Source: Mesomycoplasma neurolyticum
GTDB lineage: Bacteria > Bacillota_I > Bacilli_A > Mycoplasmatales > Metamycoplasmataceae
Direction: 5' to 3'
DNA: 64,000 nt
NCBI RefSeq assembly: GCF_900660485.1
Contig: NZ_LR214951.1
Span: forward strand, 744,001 to 808,000
Part shown: in pieces, positions 52,304 to 64,000 of the stretch
Layout: each line of letters opens with the position of its first letter
Position numbering within the stretch: the first letter of the stretch is position 1
Position numbers and translations under genes: made by a program
Notes under the pieces: generated by a model
Databases searched by the model: none
What the model saw: only the letters and a program-made list of their open reading frames with translations
Told to the model about the DNA's origin: nothing

Positions 52304-53390
52304 TAATTTCTTGTTTCTCCATTAAATCTTTAGTTAAAGCATAAATAAAAGTGTCTAAATCAAATTCTTCTAAATCTTCCATTTTTTCACCCAAACCAAT
52401 AAGTTTAACATTGATATCTAATTCTTCTTTAATAGAAAGAATTATACCACCTCTACTAGTTCCATCCATTTTAGTTAAAACTATACCAGAAATAGGTGTA
52501 ACTTCCTTAAAGTGTTTAGCTTGTGAAACACCATTTTGTCCTGTTGTTGAATCGATAACCAAAAGCGACTCATGAGGTGCGTTAGGAACCTTTTTTTGAA
52601 TTATTGTGTTGATTCTTGCTAACTCATTCATTAAATTGATTTTATTTTGTAACCTTCCCGCGGTGTCTATGATTAATAAATCATATTTTTCATTTAAAGC
52701 TTTATCTAAAGAACGATAAATTATTGAACCAGGGTCGTTTTCATTATGATTTGGTGTTACAACATCAGCTTTAGCTCTATTAGCTCAAACTTCTAATTGC
52801 TCAACAGCTGCAGCTCTAAAAGTATCACCAGCGGCAATTAAAACTTTCTTGTTTTTATCTATATATCTTTTAGCTAATTTTGCAATTGAAGTAGTTTTTC
52901 CACTACCGTTAACACCAACAACCAAAAATACATTTAATCTACCATCTTCATAATTTAAATTAGTATTAATGAATGAATTGTTTGCATAAATTGTATAAAT
53001 TTTATCAGCTATAATTTCGCCAATCAACTTTGGGTTGTCGATGTTTTCGTTTTTAACTTCTTTTTTAATTTCATAAATCATTGTTTGAACAAGTGAATAT
53101 GAAATATCAGACATAATAAGAATTTCTTCTAATTCTTCAAAAAATTCTTCATTTAATTTGTTTTTTGAATTTTGTAATTCTTTAATTTTTTCAGTTAAAG
53201 AAACATTTGATTTTTTTAAACCAGCTACATAACGATTTATCTTATCTTCTTTAGCTAATTTTTTTTCTAATTCTTTTTGAGAATTTTTTTCAAACTTTTT
53301 AATTTTATCTTCTAAAATTGCTTTTTTTAACTCTTCTTTTTCTTCGCTTGTACCAAAAAGTCTTGTTTTTAATCTACTAAAAAATTTCAT
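52296..53390 (-). CDS. ftsY: SRP receptor FtsY
   Basis: 364 residues. A charged N-terminal A domain (1-95) precedes the NG domain. GTPase motifs are [20 protein letters not shown] (about 153-172), [29 protein letters not shown] and [11 protein letters not shown]. It docks SRP-ribosome complexes at the membrane together with the SRP RNA encoded at 41.6 kb. Nothing odd was seen. Confidence 0.96.
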
Positions 53391-53413
53391 ATTTTCTCTT
53401 TCAAATATTTAAT

Positions 53414-55345
<1,932 letters not shown>

Positions 55346-55432
55346 CTAACTATTTAAAATATAATATTTTAAATTATACTAAAAAAGTTGTTTTTTTACA
55401 TGGTTTTTAATTTAAACTAGTAAAATAAAAGT

Positions 55433-56278
55433 ATGAAAAAATTTATAGCAACTGACAACGATGCAGGAAAAACACTTTTTAAATTTTTAACAAAAGTTTT
55501 AAATAATGTTCCTTTATCTAAAATAGAAAAAATTTTCAGAAAAAAAGAAATAAAAATAAATCAACAAAAAACAAATAATAAAAAATATATAGTTCAAAAA
55601 AATGATGAAATTTTAGTCTATTCTTTAGATGAAAAAAAATTTAATCAAAAATTTATAGAATTTGATAAAAATTTGGTTTATAACTTTGATATTCTTTATG
55701 AGGATGAAAATATTTTAATTATTTCTAAAAAGATAAATGTAGCTATACATAGTGAGGCAAATTCTCTAGATAATCAAGTTTTATCATATCTAAATTTTGC
55801 ACAAACAAATTCTTTTTGTCCTTCGCATATTGGAAGAATTGATAAAGCAACTTCAGGAATCGTTGTTTATGCTAAAAACTACAAATCGTTGGTGGAATTA
55901 AAGAAAAAACAAAAATTTTTTCAAAAAATTTATTGTTTTAAATCAACAATAAATTTAGAAAAACCAATTAAAATTTCGCTAAAGTTAGAAAAAAACGAAA
56001 AATTAAAAAAGATGGTTGTTTCTGAAAAATCTAAAACTATAGCTACTACATTTTTTTATCAAGAAAAAAGTGAAAAGTATGCTAAATTAATTACAGGAAA
56101 AAAACACCAAATAAGAGTAACATTAGCCCATTTAAAACATCCTATAGAAGGCGATCTAAAATATGGTGGTCGAAAATCTAGCCGTCTTTTTCTACATTCA
56201 TGGAAAATTAAATTTTTAAATTTAGAAAATGAATTAAAATATTTAAACAACAAGGAGTTCATAGATGAAAAACAATGA
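55433..56278 (+). CDS. RluC/RluD-family 23S rRNA pseudouridine synthase
   Basis: 281 residues. The N-terminal S4-type region (about 15-60) is followed by the synthase domain. The catalytic motif is HIGRIDKATSGIVVYAKN (Asp at the centre; most members read HRLDRDTSG). TGKKHQIRVTLAHLKHPIEG is the second conserved block and GGRK/LFLHSWKI the third. The ATG has no ribosome site but lies six bases after TAAAAT, a possible leaderless start. The last 14 bases overlap gatC. Confidence 0.9.
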   Translation: MKKFIATDNDAGKTLFKFLTKVLNNVPLSKIEKIFRKKEIKINQQKTNNKKYIVQKNDEILVYSLDEKKFNQKFIEFDKNLVYNFDILYEDENILIISKKINVAIHSEANSLDNQVLSYLNFAQTNSFCPSHIGRIDKATSGIVVYAKNYKSLVELKKKQKFFQKIYCFKSTINLEKPIKISLKLEKNEKLKKMVVSEKSKTIATTFFYQEKSEKYAKLITGKKHQIRVTLAHLKHPIEGDLKYGGRKSSRLFLHSWKIKFLNLENELKYLNNKEFIDEKQ

Positions 56279-56588
56279 TAAAAATATTTTATTAACAGAT
56301 GAAAAAATTAATGACTTGGCACATAAAATAATGCTAAATCCTTCTAAAGAAGCGATCGAGCTTTTAAAAAAAGATTTTATTGAACTAAACAAAATGATGA
56401 ATTTAATTGAAAAAATTGATGTTTCAAATATAGAACCATTATCAAGAATTGAAAATTATGAAGAATTACAACTTAGAGATGATATAGCAGAAAATCAACA
56501 AAAAAATAAAAATATTATTTTAGAAAATGCAACTGAAAAAACAAGTGATTTTATAACTTTAACAAAGGTGATAAAAAATGATAAATAA
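56265..56588 (+). CDS. gatC: Aspartyl/glutamyl-tRNA amidotransferase subunit C
   Basis: 107 residues. It has the GatC pattern: LAHKIMLNPSKEAIELLKKD (about 18-37), then ISNIEPL-like VSNIEPLSR and LRDDIAENQ. It stabilises the GatAB complex. Order and overlaps (rlu-gatC-gatA-gatB) make one operon. Confidence 0.9.
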   Translation: MKNNDKNILLTDEKINDLAHKIMLNPSKEAIELLKKDFIELNKMMNLIEKIDVSNIEPLSRIENYEELQLRDDIAENQQKNKNIILENATEKTSDFITLTKVIKNDK

Positions 56589-57891
56589 AGGTAATTGAAA
56601 TAAAGCACAAATAGAATTAAAAAATAATAAAAATAATGCAACCTCCTTTATATTCACAGAAAAAAATACACAAAATACAGGAAAATTAAAAGATGTTGTT
56701 TTTACTATTAAAGATGTTTTTGCAACTAAAAACGCGCCTACACAAGCATCATCTTTGTTTTTAGAAAATTTTCAACCAAATTATAATGCTACAGTAGTAG
56801 AAAAATTATTAAAAGAAGGTGCTAGCCCAGTTGCTAAAGTTCATAATGATGAATTAGCTTTAGGTGGTGAAGGTATTTATTCAGCTTTTGGTTTAATTTA
56901 TAATCCTTTAGATTCAAAAAGAAAAGTGGGTGGTTCATCTTCTGGTTCAGCTGCAACACTAACTGAAAATATTTCTTTTTCTTTAGCATCAGATACGGGT
57001 GACTCTGTAAGGTTGCCCGCATCTTTCGTAGGTAAAGTTGGTTTTAAACCAAGTTATGGTGCTGTTTCTAGATATGGAATGTTTGCTTATTCTTCATCAT
57101 TAGATACAGTTTCATGATTTGCACATAATGTTAATGACATAGCAAAAATTGCTCAAGTTTTATATGGAAAAGATGAAAAAGATTTAACATCAAAATATGT
57201 TGATATTAACAATATATACAGTAAAAAACCACTAAAAATTGGTTTTTTTGATTTTAAAGTTGATGATTATTTTTATAATAAATTTAACAAATTTATTAAG
57301 CATTTAAAACAAAAAACAACTGTTGAAAAAGTAGAAATAAATGAAACATTATTAAATGCAATAAAGCCAACTTATGAAATAATATCTTATTCAGAAGCAT
57401 CATCAAATTTAGCTAATTTAAATGCAATAGCTTTTGGAAAAAGAGAACAAGGTAAAAACTGAGAAGATATTATGATAAAAAGTAGGAGTAAGCATTTGGG
57501 TAAAATGGTGCAAAAAAGAATGATTTTAGGATCATTTTTCCTTGAAAAAAATAACCAAGAATTTCTATTTCTAAGAGCTCAAAAAATTAGAAGATTAATT
57601 AAAAATTATTTTGATGAAATACATTCTAAATATGATATTTTAATTTATCCATGTACTCAAAGCATTGCACCATTAATTAATGAACAAAAAACATTTAATT
57701 ATATAGATACAATATTAACAGCTTCAAATTTAGCTTGAAACCCATCTTTAACTTTAAAACTTGGTGAAAGCCCAGCAGAACAATTGCCTTTTAGCATCGC
57801 CATTGATGCAAAATTATATAATGACCAAGATCTTTTATCACATAGTTTGTGAATTGAAAAAGAAATAAAGGAGATGGAACAAAATGAATAA
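56578..57891 (+). CDS. gatA: Aspartyl/glutamyl-tRNA amidotransferase subunit A
   Basis: 437 residues, slightly shorter than usual. The amidase signature is GGSSSGSAATLTENISFSLA (about 121-140). The catalytic triad is visible as Lys in FTIKDVFA, and the two serines in SSSGS and ASDTGDSVRLPAS. It releases ammonia from glutamine for GatB. It overlaps gatC by 11 bases and gatB by eight. Confidence 0.94.
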
Positions 57892-59293
57892 ATATAATGT
57901 TGTAATTGGGATAGAAATCCATCTTGAACTTAATACAAAATCAAAAATGTTTTCAAGTGCACCAAATGATTTTAATGCACCTGTAAATGAAAATGTTAAC
58001 TTAATTGATATAGCATATCCAGGGACTATGCCTACAGTTAATAAAGAAGCAGTAATCAAAGCAATTCAATTAGCAAAAGTATTAAAAATGGAAATTGAAA
58101 GTCATCTATGTTTTGACCGTAAAAATTATTATTATCCAGATTTACCTAAAGGATTTCAAATTACACAACAATTTAGACCTATAGGTAAAAATGGAGTTGT
58201 TCAAATTGAACAAAATAATAATAAAAAAAATATTGAAATTGAAAGAATTCACATCGAGGAAGATACAGCTAAACAAATACATAAAGAAAATTTAACTTAT
58301 TTAAATTATAATCGTGCAGGTGTGCCACTGATTGAAATAGTAACAAAACCTGTTATAAATAATGCTAATGAAGCTGTACTATACGTTGATCAAATAATTA
58401 AAATTGCAAAATTTTTAAATATTTCTGATGCAAAACTAGAGGAAGGTTCATTAAGAGCTGATATTAACATTTCACTTAATAAACCAAATGAAGTTTTTGG
58501 TACAAAAGTCGAAATTAAAAATATTAATTCTTTAAATAATATTAAAAAAGCTATTGAATTAGAAATTCAAGAGCAAACAAAAAAATTAGATCAAAATTTA
58601 AAAATTACACAACAAACAAAAAGATTTGATGATATACAACAAAAAAATATTGTTATGCGTGAAAAAACAGATAGCGTAGATTATAGGTATTTTCCAGAAC
58701 CAAACATTCCAATTATGAAACTAAGTGATAATTTTATTAACAGTATAAAAGTTAATAAAATGCATTGAGAATGAATTGAGGAATATCAACAATTAGGTAT
58801 TAATAATAAGTTTATAGAACAATTAATTAATGATATAGATTTATTAAATTTCTTTGAAGAGATTAATTATGAAGACAAAAACAAATCTGTTAAATTTTTA
58901 TTTTCGGAAATTGTTCCTTTAATCAAAAATAACGGTTATAAAAATTTAAAAATTCAACCAAAAGATATTGTTGAAATTTTAAATTTAGAAAAAAATAATT
59001 CAATTTCCTCAAAACAAGCTAAAGAACTAGTTATTTATAAAAATAATGAAGAATTAAACATTCAAGAATTGGTAAAAAAATATAAAATTCAACAATTAGA
59101 AAATATAGATGAAATTTCTGCTTTAATCGAAACATTAATTGAAAAAAATAAAGAAATGTTAAATGATTATTCAACTAGAAGAGAAAGAGTTTTAAAATTC
59201 TTTTTAGGTCAAATAATGAAAGAAACAAAAGGTAATGCTAATCCACAACTAGCTAATAAAATATTGATAGAAAAAATTGAAAAAATAAATTAA
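57884..59293 (+). CDS. gatB: Aspartyl/glutamyl-tRNA amidotransferase subunit B
   Basis: 469 residues. Signatures are VIGIEIHLELNTKSKMFSSA (6-25), DRKNYYYPDLPKGFQI, RIHIEEDTAK, NRAGVPLIEIVTKP and DYRYFPEPN. The C-terminal YqeY-like tail ends NPQLANKILIEKI. It converts mischarged Glu-tRNA-Gln to Gln-tRNA-Gln, needed because mycoplasmas lack GlnRS. AAGGAG precedes the ATG. Confidence 0.96.
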
Positions 59294-59320
59294 AAAAACT
59301 ACTATTAATGTAGTTTTTTT
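59292..59320. terminator. Bidirectional terminator after gatB
   Basis: AAAAAAACTAC pairs with GTAGTTTTTTT around a seven-base loop, between convergent gatB and the DUF262 gene. Confidence 0.88.
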
Positions 59321-59324
59321 ATTG

Positions 59325-62141
59325 TTAATTATTATTGCTGTTAGATAAAGCTAAGCAAATTACTCACGCGATAGCCTCACTTCTCAATTCTATATCTTCT
59401 CAATTAAAAGTCATTTTATGATCAACTAAAAGATTTAAACTATTTAAGGATTTTTCAATTCTTTCAGGTTTAACAATTCATTTTTTAAAACCAGTTTTGT
59501 CATAATTATATTTGTTTATAAGTTCTTTAATATCATTGATTATTATGTTAAATCTAGAACCTTCAACACCTTTTAAAGTAGCTAAAGAAGTGTTTTTAAA
59601 TGAACTAGCATATATAACCTTTTTTTTAGAAAAAATGTTATTACTATTTTTAGCATTTGTTTTCTGTTTTAATAGTAAAAAATTACCAATATTTTCTATA
59701 TAAGATTCTAATTGTTTTTTCTCATTATTAGAATATTTGTAATTTTCATATCAAAGATTTAATTTTTTTGGAGCAATATGTTCTAATGTGAATTGATTTT
59801 TAATTTTTAAATCGTGATTTTCAAAGAATTTTAAAGTTCATTCTTCATTAAAAATATATCATTCAAAAATAACTAATAAAATATTTTTTTCATGTTGTGT
59901 TAAAGCATCGCCAGAAACTTTATTTCATAATGTTTTTAAATCATTAATTTTGTCAAAATGTTTGTAAGTTTTTAAAATATTAAAAATCGCTTTAGGATTT
60001 AAAAGATTATCATTTTTTTTCAAATCTCTTAAAACTTTAGATAAAAAACTAATTAAACTTTCACCTTTTTGTGCAATCATTTGTCTTTTAATTTCAAAAG
60101 ATTGAATTACTTTTAAACAATCTATTATAATATTTTTAACTTTGATGTTTTTAATTTGGTCTGAAAAATTAAAAACATCTTCATTTAAAGCTGCTTTAAT
60201 AATACTACTAATTAAAGGTATGTAAATAGTTTTACTATTAGGCATTAATGAATATAAATAGCTAGAAATAAAATAAAATCTTTGGTTTTCTGAAAAATAT
60301 TTTTCAGGAGTTGTTAATTCAAAAAATAAATCAATTTCATCACTTATTTTACTTATGCATTCTTTAAAATTAATTTTATTATTAAGATTTCTTTCAATTA
60401 TTTGTTCTTTTATAAAAATTCAAAATTTGCTATAAAGTTTTAAATCAATTGTGTCATCATTTTCACTTTTTATTTCACCTCATTCATCATCGCTATAAAT
60501 AGAGTCGATGTATCATAAAAAATCATTTATTTTTTTTAAAAAAATATCATTTTTCTTTACATCTCAAAATTTTGAAAAAATTTGTTTATCAAATAATAAT
60601 TGAAACTCTTTTTCTATACTAGCATTGATTATTTCATTTTCAAATTCTGAATAAATTCTATTTTTAACTAATTCAATTGCATTAAGTGGTCTTTGTCTTG
60701 TGTTCATTCTTTCAAATAAATCAAATTCATTAATGTTTTCAAGATCAACAATAATAAAATATATTTTGTGCAAAAAAGCTTGTCAAAAATTAAACAATTT
60801 TTGTTGAGAATTTTTAAAATTATTAATAATTCAAATTAATATATCATATAAAATTTTAGAAATTTTAGAATCAACTTTATCAAAATTTTTTAAATTTAAA
60901 ACTTTTTCAAACTCTTCATAATCATTATTACCTTGAATTCTAATAAAATAATTATAAATTATTGAATTTTCATTATCGCTAGATTTATTAAAAATATTTA
61001 AAAAAGAAATTATTTTTTCATTTTTCATAAATTCTAAATTTATTTCAAATTCTTCTTCTGAAAAAAAATTTTTACTTAATGTAAAAACACTTAAAGCATT
61101 AAAAATTAAAAGCAATGTTGATAATCTTTGTTGACCATCAATTATATTTTTAAAATTCTTGTTATTATTTAATGCAGTACAAGTTAAAACCCCTAAATAT
61201 ATATATTCTCTTGTATAATCACTTACATTTTTAATATCTTCTAATAAATTATAAACAATATTTTTAGTTCAACTAATTTTCCTTTGAAATACAGGTATTT
61301 TTAATTTTTGATTTCTATTATAATAAATATATCAAAAAAAGTTTGCAAGATTAAATGTTTCAGAAGATGGGTGAATTATTTTTCTTTTCTCTGGAAAACC
61401 AATTAAATTTTCTTTATCATTTATTGTTTGTTTTAAAAATAGTAAGGTATTTTCATAGTGAGATAAAACATTTTTTTCTAAATCAATATTTTCGCTAATT
61501 TTTTCTATATGAAAATCATTTTTTTCTAAAAATTCAATAATTATTTTAGGTAAATTTGAATGATTTGATATTTTTTTATAAAATTCATCATCATAATAAT
61601 AATTTAAATCTTTTTTATCTAAGTTTAATTTTTGTGTTATTTTTTTAAATTCTTCTCAATTTTTTTGAAACAATTTATTTAACACAAAAGATAAAGCGAA
61701 AGAAAAGAAAAAACTTATTTTTTGTGCTTCTCAATTTAAAGTTTGGTTTATTAAAGTGTATTGATTATCCAAAAAAACAAGAATATGATCATAAATATCT
61801 CAATCTTTTTTAAATTTAATATTCCATATAAATTTCCTGCTTTCAAACTCTTTTGCAAAATTATCTAATTTATAAATTTCTTCATCAAAATTATGAATTT
61901 TTAAAATTCCTAAAAAACATAAAACTCGAATTTTTTGAAAAAAAGTTGATTTTTCATTTTGATTTATAATTCTAAATGTATGATCATCAATAGATAACAA
62001 AGAATAAATTTCTTTATTTAAATCTGTAGTTTGTTTTAGAATAATAAATTCACTTAAATAATTAGGTTTTTTATCTTTTAATTCACTTAAGTATGTAAAA
62101 ATATTAGTACCTATTTTTCAAAATTTTTTTAAATTTTTCAT
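59325..62141 (-). CDS. DUF262/DUF1524 protein (GmrSD-like nuclease)
   Basis: 938 residues. The DUF262 (ParB/GmrS-like) region has PVFQRKISW (about 288-296), then IIDGQQRLSTLLLI (about 333-346) and FERMNTRQRPLNAIELVKNR (about 476-495). The C-terminal DUF1524 (GmrD-like, HNH family) region has TLEHIAPKK (His788) and IENIGNFLLLKQKTN, then FSKKKVIY. An N-terminal region of about 280 residues is unassigned. Proteins with both halves cleave DNA in type IV and other defence systems. AAAGAGG precedes the ATG and lies 12 bases from the methyltransferase stop, so the pair is one operon. Confidence 0.88.
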
Positions 62142-62153
62142 ATTTACACCTCT

Positions 62154-63391
62154 TTATTTTTTTTTATTAAATTGTTTTTGAATTAATTTTATTACTACTT
62201 TTAATGCATAAATAACTATACTATTACCTGCTTGTTGATACAACTTTGCTTTTGTTATATTTTTTATAGAAACTTTATTAAAATCTTCTTCATTAAACCC
62301 CATACAGAGATAGGCTTCTCTGGGAGTTATAAAACGAAAATTAGCTTTATTATTTAATTTTCTTTTTTGATTGTCTAAAATAGTGTTTTTCAAACTAACA
62401 ATCCCACAATTAGGATTTCTATCTTGTCTTGTTGTTAAAGTTCTAATTGATTTAGTTTTTAAATTTAATTTTGGATTTTTTATATAAATTTTTTCTCTTG
62501 ATTTAGTTCTTTTTGGTTGCGCTTCTATTGCTTCTTTTAAATAAACAGAATTTGTATAATCTAGTTTTAAAACATCTTGAATTTTTTGTTTTTCTTTTTT
62601 TATAGATTTAGGAATTTTTAAATCTAAAATTTCACCTTTTTCATTTGTTTTGCCGTTATAGTTTAAAATTGAAATCCCATAAACTCTTTTTCTTTTTTGA
62701 ATCGAGCCATAATCAAAAGAATTTAAAACCAGAGTTAAAGTACTATAGTTTAATTCTTTTAAAGTTTTTAGCCAACTTTCATAATCTTGTTTATGGTGTT
62801 TATTTAACATTGCGGGAACATTTTCTAAAAGCAAAAAACCAGGAAGTTTATTTTCTTCCTGGAATATATTTAAAATTCTTTCGATTTCTCAAACTAAACC
62901 ACTTCTTGAATTAGAATTTTTTTTCATTCCTTTTACATTGTTTTTTGAAGTATTGGCTGTTGAAAGATCTTGGCAAGGAAAAGAATATGTAAGTAAATCT
63001 ACATTTCCTTTTTCTTTTAAAAGTTGTTGAATGTTTTGCTTGTTTATTTTTTGGATATCAACAAAATTATTTGCACGCTTTATAGCAAAATAAAGGTCTT
63101 TTTTTGTTTTATAATTTAATTTATTAATAATATTAGTAGCAGTTTTTCCATCTAAAGAGTGGTTGAAATTAGAGAGAAAATTATTTATTTCTTCTTGCGA
63201 AATCTCTCTCTCTCTCTCTCTCTTATAGAGTTATGAAATATTGCATCATATGCAATATTAGCATATACATCTCAATCACAAGTAGCTACAATTTCAAAAT
63301 CAAAATTTGGATTTTCTTTTTTCAAAATTTCAAGTGCTTTGTGTTGTGCTCCGATTCCTGAAAATGTTTCAAAAACTTTTAATTTTTTCAT
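62154..63391 (-). CDS. C5-cytosine DNA methyltransferase, phase-variable, out of frame in this sequence
   Basis: Motif I is FETFSGIGAQHKALEIL (7-23), motif IV FPCQDLSTA (the catalytic Cys), ENV in FLLLENVPAML, and the C-terminal motifs include FRFITPREAYLCMGF and QQAGNSIV. After residue 54 the frame enters an (AG)10 run and then stops (63185-63187), giving a 68-residue product. With nine or twelve AG units the frame rejoins and yields about 411 residues, the length expected for this family. Everything after the tract is intact and free of other stops, so the gene is switched off rather than decayed. It starts at ATG 63391. Confidence 0.9.
63203..63223 (-). repeat. (AG)10 dinucleotide tract inside the methyltransferase gene
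   Basis: On the minus strand ten AG units plus a final A (TC repeats on the plus strand). It is the only such tract in the window and lies in codons 55-61 of the gene, ideally placed for slipped-strand ON/OFF switching. Confidence 0.95.
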
Positions 63392-63418
63392 GTTTTAAAT
63401 TTTTACTCCCTTTTTTAT

Positions 63419-64000
63419 TTATTTTTTTCTTACTTTTTTGATAATTAACAAAATTAAAAAAGGAAGAAATAATAAAAATAAAAAAGTTAAAATAAATCAT
63501 TTTAAATACAATCTGTTAAGTTGATTTTTTTGTTTATCAAAACTATCAAATTGACTAATTTTTAGTCCAAAATAATGACTGATATCAATAATTCTTTTTT
63601 TTCTAATAATTGTAAAAATTAATCATATAATAAAAATAGAGCCTAGGATACACCCAATAATTGTGTAAAAATAAACTCAACTAGGAATAGAATTATTAAT
63701 AATTTCTTGTGTTAGTTTTCATTTAGATAATCCATAAATAATCAAAGTAATAATTGTTGTATAAAAAGAAACAATAAAAGCTCATCAATTGTGATGCACT
63801 TGAGAAAAAATTAATTTTTTATATATTTTGATCATTACAAGTGCAGCATCTTGGTTCGCTGTTGCTTTAAATTTTTTAATTCCTCTATTTAATTCAAATA
63901 ATGTAAAAAAACAACTTATTAATTTAATAAATAAGAAAGTCAAACCAATAATAGGCAATATTAGTCATGATCAATGAAAATCTAATTTTGTTATTTTCAT
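63419..64000 (-). CDS. Multi-span membrane protein, unknown (may extend beyond the window)
   Basis: 193 residues from an ATG that coincides with the last three bases of the window, so the true start may lie outside. Hydrophobic segments are at about 12-34, 79-97, 115-137 and 171-190. Between them is a charged helical region with ANQDAALVMIKIYKKL. It ends KKVRKK, 27 bases before the methyltransferase start. No family recognised. AAAGGGAG upstream of the methyltransferase lies just after its stop. Confidence 0.6.

Noticed and set aside
63203-63223. The AG run as a coding low-complexity Arg-Glu repeat in a functional short protein
   Set aside because: The methyltransferase motifs continue in the other frame immediately after the run, so the run is a switch rather than a domain.

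Overview
The window is chromosomal DNA from a mycoplasma-type mollicute. It is very AT-rich, nearly every gene reads through in-frame UGA codons that must be tryptophan (genetic code 4), genes are tightly packed with short overlaps, and the repertoire is reduced: no cell-wall, respiratory or amino-acid synthesis genes, but Nox, LplA, GatCAB, paired RNase J proteins and tandem DHH phosphoesterases. The species was not identified. No tRNA, rRNA, CRISPR array or insertion sequence was seen.

Layout. 1-2.7 kb: end of a carbohydrate ABC-importer operon. 2.7-9 kb (minus strand): small membrane proteins, one frameshifted ORF, an alpha/beta hydrolase, lplA, nox and two NrnA-like genes. 9.2-20.5 kb is the accessory block. 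A plus-strand pair encodes a 1315-residue fusion (two GT-A glycosyltransferase modules, a kinase-like module and a methyltransferase) and a shortened nucleotide-sugar dehydrogenase. Facing it is a five-gene overlapping minus-strand operon: GntP-family permease, choline/aminoglycoside-kinase-like protein, thymidylate-kinase-like/nucleotidyltransferase fusion, ABC exporter-type half transporter, and a second probable nucleotidyltransferase. A small P-loop kinase lies divergently beside it. 20.5-21.4 kb holds a decayed gene. 21.4-41.5 kb is mostly housekeeping (leuS, thiI, an EzrA-like gene, rpsD, two RNase J paralogues, tpx, rpsF-ssb-rpsR, ychF, pgi) plus a five-gene membrane-protein operon. 41.5-59.3 kb is the replication-origin neighbourhood: SRP RNA, rlmH, mnmG, an S4 protein, dnaN, dnaA, oriC, rpmH-rnpA-yidC, then smr, mutM, rpiB, a Sua5-family gene, ylxM, ftsY, gyrB, a pseudouridine synthase and gatCAB. 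59.3-63.4 kb is a DUF262/DUF1524 endonuclease-like gene behind a C5-cytosine methyltransferase that is switched out of frame by an (AG)10 tract. The last gene touches the window edge.

How it may work. The most interesting region is 9.2-20.5 kb. The order permease, small-molecule kinase, nucleotidyltransferase, transporter and transferase has the logic of a salvage-activate-attach pathway, comparable in outline to lic-type phosphocholine loci. The neighbouring glycosyltransferase fusion combines polymerising modules with a kinase-methyltransferase pair like that which caps O-antigen chains in WbdD. A working hypothesis is a surface-glycan assembly and decoration locus. The (AT)9 run that overlaps the -10 box of the fusion gene makes transcriptional phase variation plausible. 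The substrate assignments are inference.

The DNA methyltransferase/endonuclease pair is a second phase-variable system, in the OFF state in this sequence.
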